17,988 nucleotides of DNA. Origin: Candidatus Woesearchaeota archaeon (GTDB taxonomy: Archaea > Nanobdellota > Nanobdellia > Woesearchaeales > GW2011-AR4). Each line of letters begins with the position of its first letter. Within the stretch, counting starts at the first letter, position 1. This document shows positions 7,679 to 14,696 of this stretch, piece after piece. A program made the translations under genes and the position numbers. The notes under the pieces were generated by a model that searched no databases, was not told the DNA's origin, and saw only the letters and a list, made by a program, of their open reading frames with translations. The DNA lies in assembly GCA_018303645.1 (NCBI GenBank), contig JAGVXR010000044.1, positions 1 to 17,988 on the forward strand, read 5' to 3'.

Positions 7679-8128
7679 ATGCCAATGCAAGAGCCAACTT
7701 TGCCTCCGCCTCCTAAAAAGCGCGAAGGAATCCTGAAATTCGGGCATGGGCAGCAGCCAGAAGCGCCTGATTTCAGCGGCATGACAAGCGACATAAGCAC
7801 TTTGGGGAGGCGCCTGAGGCTGCTTGAGGAGGGCTTCACGAATATAAGGAGGTTTTTTCAGGTTACAGAAGAAAACGTGATAGCGAAGAACAAGCACTTC
7901 TCCGCGGAGATAAAGACGCTTGCCTCTGACATAATGGAGATAAGGAAGGAGATCCATGAGTTAAGGGAAAAGCTGCTTCTTGTCATAAAAGAGCTCCAGA
8001 CAACTGCCAGAAAGGAAGAAGTTAAGGTGCTTGAAAAGTACATAAACCTCTGGAACCCTGTCAAGTTTGTAACGCAAAATGAGGTTGAATCCATAATCAG
8101 CGAAGTTCTCGGGAAAAAACAGCAATAG
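7679..8128 (+). CDS. Coiled-coil protein of unknown function with conserved-looking LWNP..FVT C-terminus
   Basis: This 149-aa soluble protein (155 aa if the ATG at 7661 is used) has a Pro-rich disordered N-terminus (EPTLPPPPKK). A long amphipathic coiled coil follows, from about residue 40 to 120 (LGRRLRLLEEGF, ...SDIMEIRKEIHELREKLLLVIKEL). It closes with a compact end, EKYINLWNPVKFVTQNE. That end is reminiscent of coiled-coil archaellum/pilus accessory proteins (FlaC/D/E-like), but the likeness is loose and I do not assign it. It lies just before a second coiled-coil gene, which starts about 50 bases downstream with its own promoter. A scaffold or cytoplasmic ring role with the nearby membrane proteins is only a guess. 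Confidence 0.75.
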   Translation: MPMQEPTLPPPPKKREGILKFGHGQQPEAPDFSGMTSDISTLGRRLRLLEEGFTNIRRFFQVTEENVIAKNKHFSAEIKTLASDIMEIRKEIHELREKLLLVIKELQTTARKEEVKVLEKYINLWNPVKFVTQNEVESIISEVLGKKQQ

Positions 8129-8178
8129 AAAGTTTTAAATATATTCATAAAAATTATAACTGCAAAAGAGGTGCTTAG

Positions 8179-8880
8179 ATGGCTTTCTTAAAGTTTGGAA
8201 AGAAAAGGAAAGGGGAGCCTTTGGATATTCCGCTGCCTTCTCCTGATGCGCAGCCTATTCAGCAGTCATCTCCTATAGAGCAGGTGCTGATGATGAAGCA
8301 GCAAGGCTATACAAATAACCAGATAGTGCAGACTTTGCAAAGCCAGGGCTATTCAAATTCCCAGATTTTCGACGCAATAAACCAGGCTGGACTGACAAGC
8401 TTTGAGGCAGCCGAGCCAGTTGAGCAGCCCGAGATGGGAATGCAGGACTATGGGCAGCAGGGCTATGAGCAGGGTTACCAGCAGCAGCCGTCATTCCAAA
8501 GCTTTCAGGCGCCTAAGGAGATACAGCCTCCCTCTTCCATAGATGAGGAAAGAATCCAGGAAGTTGCAGAGGCAATTATTGACGAAAAATGGAACGACCT
8601 TGTGAAGGACATAAGAAAAGTCATTGAATGGAAAGAAAAAACCGAGGACAGGATTGCAAAGGTTGAGCAGCAGATTATAGACCTGCGCATGGGAATGGAC
8701 TTGCTGACAAAAAGCATGATGGCCAAGATTTCCGGTTATGATCAGAATATTGTTGATGTGGGCACAGAGATAAAGGCAATGGAAAAGGTGTTCCAGAAAG
8801 TATTGCCCAACCTCACAGAAAGCGTCAACAAGCTGGACAGGATGACTAAGGGGTATAAAGAAACTGCAAAGAAAAGTTAA
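8179..8880 (+). CDS. Gln-rich linker and coiled-coil protein with tandem QGY-helix repeats
   Basis: The product is 233 aa with three parts. Residues about 1-30 are basic with Pro (FGKKRKGEPLDIPLPSP). Residues about 33-72 hold two helical repeats, QGYTNNQIVQTLQ and QGYSNSQIFDAINQ, similar to short three-helix (UBA/SHOCT-like) motifs. Residues about 75-120 are a Gln/Tyr/Pro-rich linker. From about 122 to the end is a long coiled coil (EWKEKTEDRIAKVEQQIIDLR). A TATA box (TTTAAATA, 8134-8141) and a GAGGTG ribosome site 5 bases before the ATG fix the start. Its stop overlaps tail-to-tail by 4 bases with the opposing membrane-protein gene. No enzyme motif is present; the domain order suggests an adaptor or oligomerising protein. 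Confidence 0.8.
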   Translation: MAFLKFGKKRKGEPLDIPLPSPDAQPIQQSSPIEQVLMMKQQGYTNNQIVQTLQSQGYSNSQIFDAINQAGLTSFEAAEPVEQPEMGMQDYGQQGYEQGYQQQPSFQSFQAPKEIQPPSSIDEERIQEVAEAIIDEKWNDLVKDIRKVIEWKEKTEDRIAKVEQQIIDLRMGMDLLTKSMMAKISGYDQNIVDVGTEIKAMEKVFQKVLPNLTESVNKLDRMTKGYKETAKKS

Positions 8881-9377
8881 GCGCTTCTGCTTGCCAGCAA
8901 GGCAATGGTAAAAACAGCTATCGCAAATATAAGCACTGTGCCGAGAAATGTCGGGTGAAAAATAAGGTTTATTGTGCTTGACAGGTCTTTTTGGGTTTCT
9001 GACGGCACATCAATGCTTTCCCTTATTTTCACGCCTGCAGTCACCACTATTATCAGGATGATAAACACCAAAAAAACGCCCCTCATTGCCGGAAAAGCCT
9101 CTACGCTGCCTCCGAGCATTTGCATTGCAATGTTTACAAGAACAATAAGTATGAAGATAACTGCAAGGAAAGGCGCGACATCAGCAACAATGCTTGTTGC
9201 CACAGGCGATATCAGCACGAATATGCCAATCAGCAGGCCGACAAGAGCCTGAATGAATTTGTTGTCGCCCAAAACCCTGCTCCAGGTTAGTGTTGCAAAT
9301 ACCACAAGCCATGCAAACAGAAAGACAAAAATAGATGAGAAGTACTGCAATCCTGTCACATCAAGAAATGTTGCCAT
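8877..9377 (-). CDS. Five-helix membrane protein, third and most diverged of three tandem paralogs
   Basis: This 166-aa protein has five predicted membrane helices (about 12-33, 41-60, 67-88, 100-117, 143-163) and little else. Helix 1-loop-helix 2 (FVFLFAWLVVFATL, then RVLGDNKFIQALVG) lines up with the same region of the two upstream proteins (KILGEDKKNLSV; KVLGTEDIEG), so the three are probably paralogs. The ATG at 9377 is 12 bases after the preceding stop, so it is the last gene of this unit. It converges with the coiled-coil gene at 8179. I recognise no functional family. Confidence 0.75.
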   Translation of the reverse strand: MATFLDVTGLQYFSSIFVFLFAWLVVFATLTWSRVLGDNKFIQALVGLLIGIFVLISPVATSIVADVAPFLAVIFILIVLVNIAMQMLGGSVEAFPAMRGVFLVFIILIIVVTAGVKIRESIDVPSETQKDLSSTINLIFHPTFLGTVLIFAIAVFTIALLASRSA

Positions 9378-9389
9378 CTTGTTAATGAT

Positions 9390-9995
9390 TTATTTCTTGC
9401 CAAAAAGCTTGCTGAAATCCATGCCCAGCCGGTTAAGCACTGTGCGCTCTTCCCTTTCCTTTGATTCGCTTGTAATCCATGCGATTATGATGCCAAAAGT
9501 GACTATCATGATGAATACAGCCACTCCTTCTGTGCCGAAAAAGTCCTCCATGGTGTTTCCAAAATCGCCCCTCCACCATCCTGCCGAGCCTCCGAAAATC
9601 AGCACTATTATGACGAATGACACTAGGGTGATCCATCCAGGCATTGTAACGCCCAAAAACACGTAATCCTGCCCAAACACACCTATAAGGATAAGCAGGA
9701 ATATGACAGCAACAAGCACTATTGAAACTTGCGGCAGCGCGTCATTGATAATGAGAACCGGGTCTGAGTTTGCAGGAAACCTTCCTGTGACATGGGGCAC
9801 CACAACAAGCAAGCCCACAACAATAGCCACAATAACACTAAGGTTTTTCTTGTCTTCCCCGAGAATCTTGGTTTTTTGGAGTATGGCAAAAACAATTGTG
9901 AATATTAAAAGAAAAGGCAGCAAAACATCTATCAATCCCCAATCCTGCAAAGTCCTGAGAAAACCTTCGAGCTTTAATGCCTGTGAACCTGCCAT
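9390..9995 (-). CDS. Five-helix membrane protein, second of three tandem paralogs
   Basis: The 201-aa protein has membrane helices at about 20-39, 52-71, 86-108, 120-140 and 156-174, a Gly/Trp-rich loop (GGSAGWWRGDFGN) before the last helix, and a charged cytoplasmic tail (SKEREERTVLNRLG). Its N-terminal half matches the upstream paralog almost residue for residue: IDVLLPFLLIFTIVFAILQK versus FDVVLPFLLVFTIVFAILEK. A GAGG ribosome site 7-8 bases before the ATG and a TATA-like TATAAAAAT near 10030 precede it, so it may have its own promoter within the cluster. The function is unknown. The placement among coiled-coil genes and near a secretion ATPase hints at an envelope complex. Confidence 0.75.
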   Translation of the reverse strand: MAGSQALKLEGFLRTLQDWGLIDVLLPFLLIFTIVFAILQKTKILGEDKKNLSVIVAIVVGLLVVVPHVTGRFPANSDPVLIINDALPQVSIVLVAVIFLLILIGVFGQDYVFLGVTMPGWITLVSFVIIVLIFGGSAGWWRGDFGNTMEDFFGTEGVAVFIMIVTFGIIIAWITSESKEREERTVLNRLGMDFSKLFGKK

Positions 9996-10047
9996 TTTTT
10001 AACCTCTTTAACCAAATTTTACTTATTTTTATAGTAGTATATAAATT

Positions 10048-10626
10048 TTATGAATGCTTTGCCTCTTTTGCAGTGTCTTTTGTGGCATAAACTATGAAAA
10101 GCACTATCAAAGCCAGCAGGATTAATGAGCCTGCAAGCTCGTCTCCGCCTGTGCCCGTGAAGTCGCCAAGCCTTTCAAGCCACGTCCTTCCGTCGCTTGT
10201 CTTAATGGCGCCAAGGAAAATGCCGATTATTGCTATAAAGACTATTATCATAAAAACAATCTTCCAGCCGCCTTCAAGGAACACAGGCTCGCCTTCCTTG
10301 TAAAAAGAGCCAACCAAAAGCAAAAACAGGACTGAAAGGAACAGCACAACAACTGCCTGCGACGATACAGTTGTTATGATTTCAACAAGCTCTGAAGATG
10401 CAACAACCAGAAACGCCATGACAAAAGCGGATATCGCATTCAGGTTCTTCTTTGTGTACTTTTTGCCTTCAATATCCTCTGTACCCAGCACCTTTGTCTT
10501 TTCAAGTATTGCAAAAACAATTGTGAACACAAGCAGGAAAGGCAGCACAACATCAAACAAGCCGATGCTGTCAAAGAACACTAAAACCTGCCTGAATGGC
10601 GTGACTGCAGTAGTGTGACTAGTCAT
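10048..10626 (-). CDS. Five-helix membrane protein, first of three tandem paralogs
   Basis: The 192-aa protein has helices at about 23-41, 61-85, 90-109, 120-141 and 163-182. The first helix and following loop carry the shared signature (LPFLLVFTIVFAILEKTKVLG), here with a longer charged loop (TEDIEGKKYTKKN) than in its paralogs. The ATG at 10626 lies 28 bases from a TATA box (TTTAAAT) inside the end of the preceding gene, so the cluster has its own leaderless promoter. No catalytic or transport motif is seen. Duplication within the lineage followed by divergence is the simplest origin for the trio. Confidence 0.75.
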   Translation of the reverse strand: MTSHTTAVTPFRQVLVFFDSIGLFDVVLPFLLVFTIVFAILEKTKVLGTEDIEGKKYTKKNLNAISAFVMAFLVVASSELVEIITTVSSQAVVVLFLSVLFLLLVGSFYKEGEPVFLEGGWKIVFMIIVFIAIIGIFLGAIKTSDGRTWLERLGDFTGTGGDELAGSLILLALIVLFIVYATKDTAKEAKHS

Positions 10627-10643
10627 AGGTTTTTAACTCTGAA

Positions 10644-11036
10644 TTATGTATTTAAATCTTTCGGAAATGTTATGCTCTCTCTAAGTTTGTCGTCATCACA
10701 AATAACATAAACTTTATAGTCAGTTTCTAACACTTGTAATGATGCCAATCTGATAAGTGATGTAAAATAATCTCCAACAACAGATTTCGGGTGAACACCA
10801 ATTATTTGAAATAAATTTAGTCTTTTTGGTATTTCTGGTATAAGTTTTCTTTCTATAAGTTCCCTTTTCATCTCTGGGCTGATATATATTAATTTCTCAT
10901 GATAATCAATATATCTAATCATGCATTCCTTAAATAATTGGTGTTGTTTATTATGATTTATCCCTCTGTTATCAACAGATTTATCAACCTGTACGAATAC
11001 TTCAAATACTGGGATTAACAGTATTTTTGAAGACAT
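10644..11036 (-). CDS. Small PIN-like protein, possible toxin of a two-gene unit
   Basis: The product is 130 aa with no membrane segment. The layout is loosely PIN-like: an N-terminal strand (KILLIPVFEVFVQ), a middle ISPEMKRELIERKLIP segment with a Glu where PIN nucleases carry one, and a C-terminal VVGDYFTSLIRLASL...VYVICDDDKLRE, where PIN domains have late Asp residues. The usual N-terminal Asp motif (D-x-N/S) is not obvious, so it may be a distant or inactive member. The ATG is 10 bases after the upstream stop, with GGTG between, so it is co-transcribed with the 83-aa gene. Its 3' end carries the promoter of the next cluster. AT-rich coding DNA fits an acquired toxin-antitoxin-like unit. 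The family call is weak. Confidence 0.5.
   Translation of the reverse strand: MSSKILLIPVFEVFVQVDKSVDNRGINHNKQHQLFKECMIRYIDYHEKLIYISPEMKRELIERKLIPEIPKRLNLFQIIGVHPKSVVGDYFTSLIRLASLQVLETDYKVYVICDDDKLRESITFPKDLNT
10650..10657 (-). promoter_or_regulatory. TATA box of the membrane-paralog cluster
   Basis: An ATTTAAAT-type box is centred about 28 bases upstream of the ATG at 10626. It lies within the last codons and stop of the gene at 10644-11036. Confidence 0.5.
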
Positions 11037-11046
11037 TTAGCACCAA

Positions 11047-11298
11047 TTACTCTTTAGAAAAAGCTTCTTTTAAAAATTCTTCAGGTGTAATAATATCTGC
11101 ATCTATAACATTAACTGGATTATCAAGAGTTATAGTTACGGCTAATATATCCAATGGAGTTGCATTTATTATTTTTTTATCAGCTTCGGCATCAACAGAA
11201 TCAAATTTATCTCTAATAGAATCAAATCTTGATTTTCTCATTAATTCAACTACTGTTTCTGGTTTCACATGTTCATTCATCTGTTCTATTTTAGCCAT
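11047..11298 (-). CDS. Small protein upstream of the PIN-like gene, possible antitoxin
   Basis: An 83-aa protein (MAKIEQMNEHVKPETV...). I choose the ATG at 11298 because a GGTG ribosome site lies 5-6 bases before it; the upstream in-frame GTG is part of that site. The N-terminal half is charged and helical. The C-terminus, DADIITPEEFLKE, resembles the final strand of many PIN proteins, so this could also be a shortened PIN relative rather than a DNA-binding antitoxin. No helix-turn-helix or ribbon-helix-helix is evident. It is the first gene of the pair, behind a TATA box and a perfect inverted repeat, which suits an autoregulated unit. Confidence 0.55.
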   Translation of the reverse strand: MAKIEQMNEHVKPETVVELMRKSRFDSIRDKFDSVDAEADKKIINATPLDILAVTITLDNPVNVIDADIITPEEFLKEAFSKE

Positions 11299-11331
11299 TT
11301 TATACACCTTTTAATTGGAAAAAACAAGTTG

Positions 11332-11371
11332 TTTATAAGCTATTCGCTTTTTGCGACATTGTCGCAAAAAG
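11332..11371 (-). promoter_or_regulatory. Promoter with perfect 11-bp inverted repeat operator
   Basis: CTTATAAA (11332-11339, minus strand) is a TATA box for the gene starting at 11298. Directly upstream is CTTTTTGCGAC (11347-11357), a 3-base spacer, then GTCGCAAAAAG (11361-11371), a perfect 11-bp inverted repeat. The position next to the TATA/BRE suggests a regulator binding site rather than a terminator. Confidence 0.7.
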
Positions 11372-11461
11372 GAACTTTAACTATATAAATTTTATTGTAA
11401 TAGAAAATATAGTTTATATCATATATTTGTAGCAGTTAATCTTATCAACCCCAACCATCTA

Positions 11462-11671
11462 TTAACCCCCAACATCTAACTTTAATCCAGCTAATTCAGA
11501 AGGTATTTTTCCTGTTGTTGTATGTGCCTCAATCCAATTATGTTGTATAATTATACCTTGAAGTAATATCGGTGCACTCCACAATGCTTTAAGCCCTCGA
11601 AAGTCATCAACTCTATGAATGTCCAGTGGCTCGTCGGTAAAATCAGCTTCTAAAAGGTTAGAATTTAAGGT
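11462..11671 (-). pseudogene. C-terminal remnant of a DDE transposase
   Basis: A stop-bounded 69-residue frame with no start codon ends RVDDFRGLKALWSAPILLQG, IIIQHNWIEAHTTTGKIPSE, then LAGLKL. This matches the C-terminal end of DDE transposases, where a helix with NF/NWI-x-x-H is followed by GKTPAE-x-AGI. The upstream part with the catalytic residues is gone; a stop precedes it at 11672-11674. No terminal inverted repeats were found around it. It is a dead insertion-sequence fragment. Confidence 0.65.
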
Positions 11672-11774
11672 TTATAGACGCTGTAAAGGGCTAAAATTCA
11701 GATGTCCAGTGCTTATTTACGATATGGAAAATAATAGAAACCATGCACCTCTAACTTAACAGCTCACGGAAATG

Positions 11775-11783
11775 TTTATAAAC
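11775..11783 (+). promoter_or_regulatory. TATA box of the translin gene
   Basis: TTTATAAAC is centred about 27 bases before the ATG at 11805. This is a leaderless promoter, and it points to 11805 as the original start of the translin gene. Confidence 0.6.
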
Positions 11784-11820
11784 ACAATAACAACCTTGAA
11801 TTGTATGCTCAACAAATCTG

Positions 11821-11912
11821 AATTCAGCAAAATAAGGCAGGAGATGCACAGGATTGACGGCAGAAGAATTCAGCAAAATAAGGCAGGAGATGCACAGGAT
11901 TGACGGCAGAAG
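11821..11912 (+). repeat. Perfect 46-bp tandem duplication inside the start of the translin gene
   Basis: Bases 11821-11866 are repeated exactly at 11867-11912. Because 46 is not a multiple of three, the frame from the original ATG (11805) runs into a TGA after 32 codons. The second copy restores the good frame only from within the repeat. The identity of the copies means the event is very recent or an assembly error. Confidence 0.9.
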
Positions 11913-12420
11913 GGAGTCAATAATCCAGCTTTCAAGGGACATAATAAGCATCTCAAAGCAGATAATCTATGCTGCGCAGAGGAATGACATGAAAACAGCA
12001 TCTTCCGCGATAAATGACATTAAAAATAAGATTAGAAAATTAAAAAAAATCAATATTGCAGCTGACACAAGCATCAATTCCGTTGCGTTTCAGGAGTATG
12101 TTGAAGCCATTGCTTTCTACGAATTTGTAAAAAATAAGAAGATTCCCACAAAAGCAAGCCTTGGAGTTTCCGCAGAGGATTATTTGTCAGGATTGTGCGA
12201 CCTGACAGGCGAGCTTGTGAGAAAGGCAGTCTATGATGTAATCCACAAGAAATTTGACGAAGCGGAAAAAATCAAGGAGCTTGTTCATGACATTTACGGC
12301 GAGTTCTTAAAGCTTCATTTGAGGAATGGCGAACTGAGAAAAAAATCAGACTCAATAAAGTGGAACTTAAAGAAATTGGAAGAAGTCATGTATGATATTT
12401 CTATGAAGGGAAGGCATTGA
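11854..12420 (+). CDS. Archaeal translin/TRAX-family protein (5' end disrupted)
   Basis: Translin and TRAX form RNA-binding octamers, and TRAX is the catalytic RNase subunit. The all-helical 188-aa frame carries the family core: an E-x-x-E in QEYVEAIAFYEF (the acidic pair used by TRAX), then SAEDYLSGLCDLTGELVRKA, and a C-terminal KSDSIKWNLKKLEEVMYD. Without the tandem duplication, the gene would start at the leaderless ATG at 11805 and read MLNKSEFSKIRQEMHR..., 189 aa. As sequenced, the frame can start only at TTG 11854 or ATG 11890 (176 aa), losing little of the fold. So it may still be functional, but expression would be impaired. AspRS follows 38 bases downstream with its own promoter. Confidence 0.8.
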   Translation: MTAEEFSKIRQEMHRIDGRRESIIQLSRDIISISKQIIYAAQRNDMKTASSAINDIKNKIRKLKKINIAADTSINSVAFQEYVEAIAFYEFVKNKKIPTKASLGVSAEDYLSGLCDLTGELVRKAVYDVIHKKFDEAEKIKELVHDIYGEFLKLHLRNGELRKKSDSIKWNLKKLEEVMYDISMKGRH

Positions 12421-12427
12421 CAATAAT

Positions 12428-12435
12428 TTTAAATA
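12428..12435 (+). promoter_or_regulatory. TATA box of aspS
   Basis: TTTAAATA is centred about 27 bases before the ATG at 12459, supporting that start over the in-frame upstream ATG near 12417. Confidence 0.6.
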
Positions 12436-12458
12436 CCTTCTTTAAATCCATAATTTCT

Positions 12459-14696
12459 ATGAAAAGAACCCATACTTGCGGAGAATTGACTGACAGGGAT
12501 GTGAACAAAAAGGTAGCTCTGGCTGGATGGTGCTCTGCAAGAAGGGATCATGGAGGGGTGATTTTTATAGATTTAAGAGACAGGTATGGCATAACCCAGA
12601 TAGTTTTTGACCCAAGCCATGACATTCAAAGCCACAAAACCGCTGAAACGCTAAGAAGGGAAGATGTGGTTATAGTTGAAGGGCACGTAAGGAAAAGGCC
12701 CAAAGGCATGGAAAATGAAATGCTTGTAACCGGAAAGGTTGAGGTTCTTGTCGATAAAGTTCTAGGCATAAACAGGGCAGAAACCCCGCCTATAGAGATT
12801 GATGATAGGATTGAGGCTTCCGAGGAAATGCGCTTGAAGTACAGATACCTTGACTTGAGAAAGCCAAAGATGCAAAAACAGCTCATGTTCAGGCACAATC
12901 TTGCAACTGCAATAAGGGAATACCTGAACCAGCATGGCTTTATTGAGATTGAGACACCAATGCTGATTAAGACAACTCCTGAAGGAGCTAGAGATTACCT
13001 TGTGCCGAGCAGGCTTCATCCCGGAAAGTTTTATTCATTGCCTCAAAGCCCGCAAATTTACAAGCAGATTCTGATGATTGCAGGATTTGACAGGTACTAC
13101 CAAATAGCAAGATGCCTACGAGATGAAGACTTAAGGGCAGACAGGCAGCCTGAGCACACACAGCTTGACTTGGAGATGTCTTTTGTTGACGCTGACGACA
13201 TATTCCATCTTACAGAAGGCTTAATCAAAGATGTGTTTAGAAAGCTGCTTAACAAAGACATAAAAACGCCCTTCAGGAGGATTGCTTATAACGATGCAAT
13301 GGAAAAATACTGCACAGACAAGCCAGATATAAGGTTTGGTATGGAATGCTGCACTGTCACTGACATTGTTAAAGAATCTGAATTCAAGGTTTTTCTGGAT
13401 GCTGTTAAAAAAGGAAACATTGTAAAGGTATTGAATGCGGAAAATTGCGGGGAAAAGCTGAGCAGGAACCAGATTGATGAACTGATAGAGTTTGCAAAGC
13501 AGAACGGCGCCCAAGGATTGGCGTGGATGAAAGTCGGGAAGAACAAAGCGCTTGAAAGCAACATTGCAAAGTTTTTTAATGAAAATGCGCAAAAAAATTT
13601 GATTGAAAAAACTAATGCAAAAATGGGGGATTTGCTCCTTTTTGCAGCTGACAGCCAAAAGATGGTGAATGATGTGCTGTCAAAAATCAGGCTGAAACTG
13701 GCAAGTTCGTTGAATTTAATAAAAAAAGATGATTTTGGCTTCTGCTTTATAACTGATTTCCCAATGTTTGAATGGAATGAAGACGAGCAGAAATGGGACT
13801 TCGGACATAATCCATTCACCATGCCGAAAGAAGAATGCTGGGAGTATCTTGAAAAAGAGCCCGGCAGGGTTGTTTCTTACCAATACGACTTTGTAATGAA
13901 CGGCTCTGAGCTTTTCTCAGGCTCTGTCCGCAATAATATTCCTGAGCTTCAGATGAGGACTTTCAAAGTCACAGGAATGTCCGAGGCTGAAACAAAGGAC
14001 AAGTTCGGGTTTTTGCTTGAGGCTTACAAGTATGGATCCCCAAGGCACGCCGGGTTTGGGCTTGGATTTGACAGATTGGCTGCATTGATGCAGGGCATAC
14101 ATGACATAAGGGAAGTGATTGCTTTCCCGAAAAACAAGGCAGCAGAAAACCCAATGGACGGCTCTCCAAACGAGGCTTCTGAAAAGCAATTGCAGGAACT
14201 GCATATAAAGCTTGATTTTGTGAAAGACACAAGAAATGCTGTTTTGGACAAGATAATTGATGCGCTGAACAAAGAAAAGATTGAATTTGAAATTCTTGAG
14301 CATAAGCCTATTTTTACAAGCAAGGAAGCTGCTGAAGTTCGCGGAACAAAGCCTGAGCAGGGCTACAAGGCATTGATTTGTAAAACCGAGGAAGGCTTTA
14401 TACAGGCTGTTGTCTCAGGGGCAAAAGAATTGGATATTGAAAAACTACAAAAATTAACATTGTTTAAAAAAATAGAACTGGCAAATGCAAAGGAAGTGAG
14501 GCAGGTTACTGGCTGCAATATCGGAAGCGTTCCTCCATTCGGCAATTTGTTTGGCTTGAAGGTTTATTTTGACAAAAGCGTTGTGCAGAATGATGTTGTT
14601 GCTTTCAACGCAGGCACTCACACAAAAAGCATCAAGATGAAGGCAAAGGATTTGGTAAAGGTTGTGAATCCAGTGGTTGGGGAGTTTTCAAAATGA
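12459..14696 (+). CDS. aspS: Bacterial-type aspartyl-tRNA synthetase fused to a YbaK/ProX-like editing domain
   Basis: The 745-aa protein charges tRNA(Asp) with aspartate. Domains: OB anticodon-binding domain (1-105); class II core with motif 1 region (FIEIETPML), flipping loop (TTPEGARDYLVPSR), motif 2 (YQIARCLRDEDLRADRQPEH, 214-233) and motif 3 (GFGLGFDRLAALM, 532-544); and a GAD-type insertion between motifs 2 and 3 (about 285-410). The insertion and the IREVIAFPKN tail mark the bacterial, not archaeal, subtype. Residues about 595-740 form a YbaK domain (EHKPIFTSKEAAEVRGTK; GSVPPFGNLFGLKV; FNAGTHTKSI), a deacylase of misacylated tRNA, with the usual Lys at KAL (637-639). His31 and the RPKG segment (80-83) resemble features reported for non-discriminating bacterial enzymes. 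The stop overlaps the next ATG (ATGA). Confidence 0.93.
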   Translation: MKRTHTCGELTDRDVNKKVALAGWCSARRDHGGVIFIDLRDRYGITQIVFDPSHDIQSHKTAETLRREDVVIVEGHVRKRPKGMENEMLVTGKVEVLVDKVLGINRAETPPIEIDDRIEASEEMRLKYRYLDLRKPKMQKQLMFRHNLATAIREYLNQHGFIEIETPMLIKTTPEGARDYLVPSRLHPGKFYSLPQSPQIYKQILMIAGFDRYYQIARCLRDEDLRADRQPEHTQLDLEMSFVDADDIFHLTEGLIKDVFRKLLNKDIKTPFRRIAYNDAMEKYCTDKPDIRFGMECCTVTDIVKESEFKVFLDAVKKGNIVKVLNAENCGEKLSRNQIDELIEFAKQNGAQGLAWMKVGKNKALESNIAKFFNENAQKNLIEKTNAKMGDLLLFAADSQKMVNDVLSKIRLKLASSLNLIKKDDFGFCFITDFPMFEWNEDEQKWDFGHNPFTMPKEECWEYLEKEPGRVVSYQYDFVMNGSELFSGSVRNNIPELQMRTFKVTGMSEAETKDKFGFLLEAYKYGSPRHAGFGLGFDRLAALMQGIHDIREVIAFPKNKAAENPMDGSPNEASEKQLQELHIKLDFVKDTRNAVLDKIIDALNKEKIEFEILEHKPIFTSKEAAEVRGTKPEQGYKALICKTEEGFIQAVVSGAKELDIEKLQKLTLFKKIELANAKEVRQVTGCNIGSVPPFGNLFGLKVYFDKSVVQNDVVAFNAGTHTKSIKMKAKDLVKVVNPVVGEFSK

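Larger units (their letters stand above)
11299..11804. other. Gene-free accessory stretch
   Basis: About 500 bases without an intact gene. It holds the operator/promoter of the small two-gene unit, an orphan plus-strand TATA-like TATATAAAT near 11382, the transposase remnant, and the promoter of the translin gene. The 10-base ATGTCCAGTG occurs twice (near 11619 and 11701). Nothing else recognisable was found. Confidence 0.6.

Noticed and set aside
7583..8148. Minus-strand frames opposite the coiled-coil gene at 7679
   Set aside because: The plus-strand gene has a promoter at the right distance and a coherent coiled coil; the antisense frames have neither.
13221..14323. Long minus-strand frames opposite aspS
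   Set aside because: Antisense shadows of a gene with all class II motifs; Ser/Phe/Cys-rich composition is typical of such shadows.
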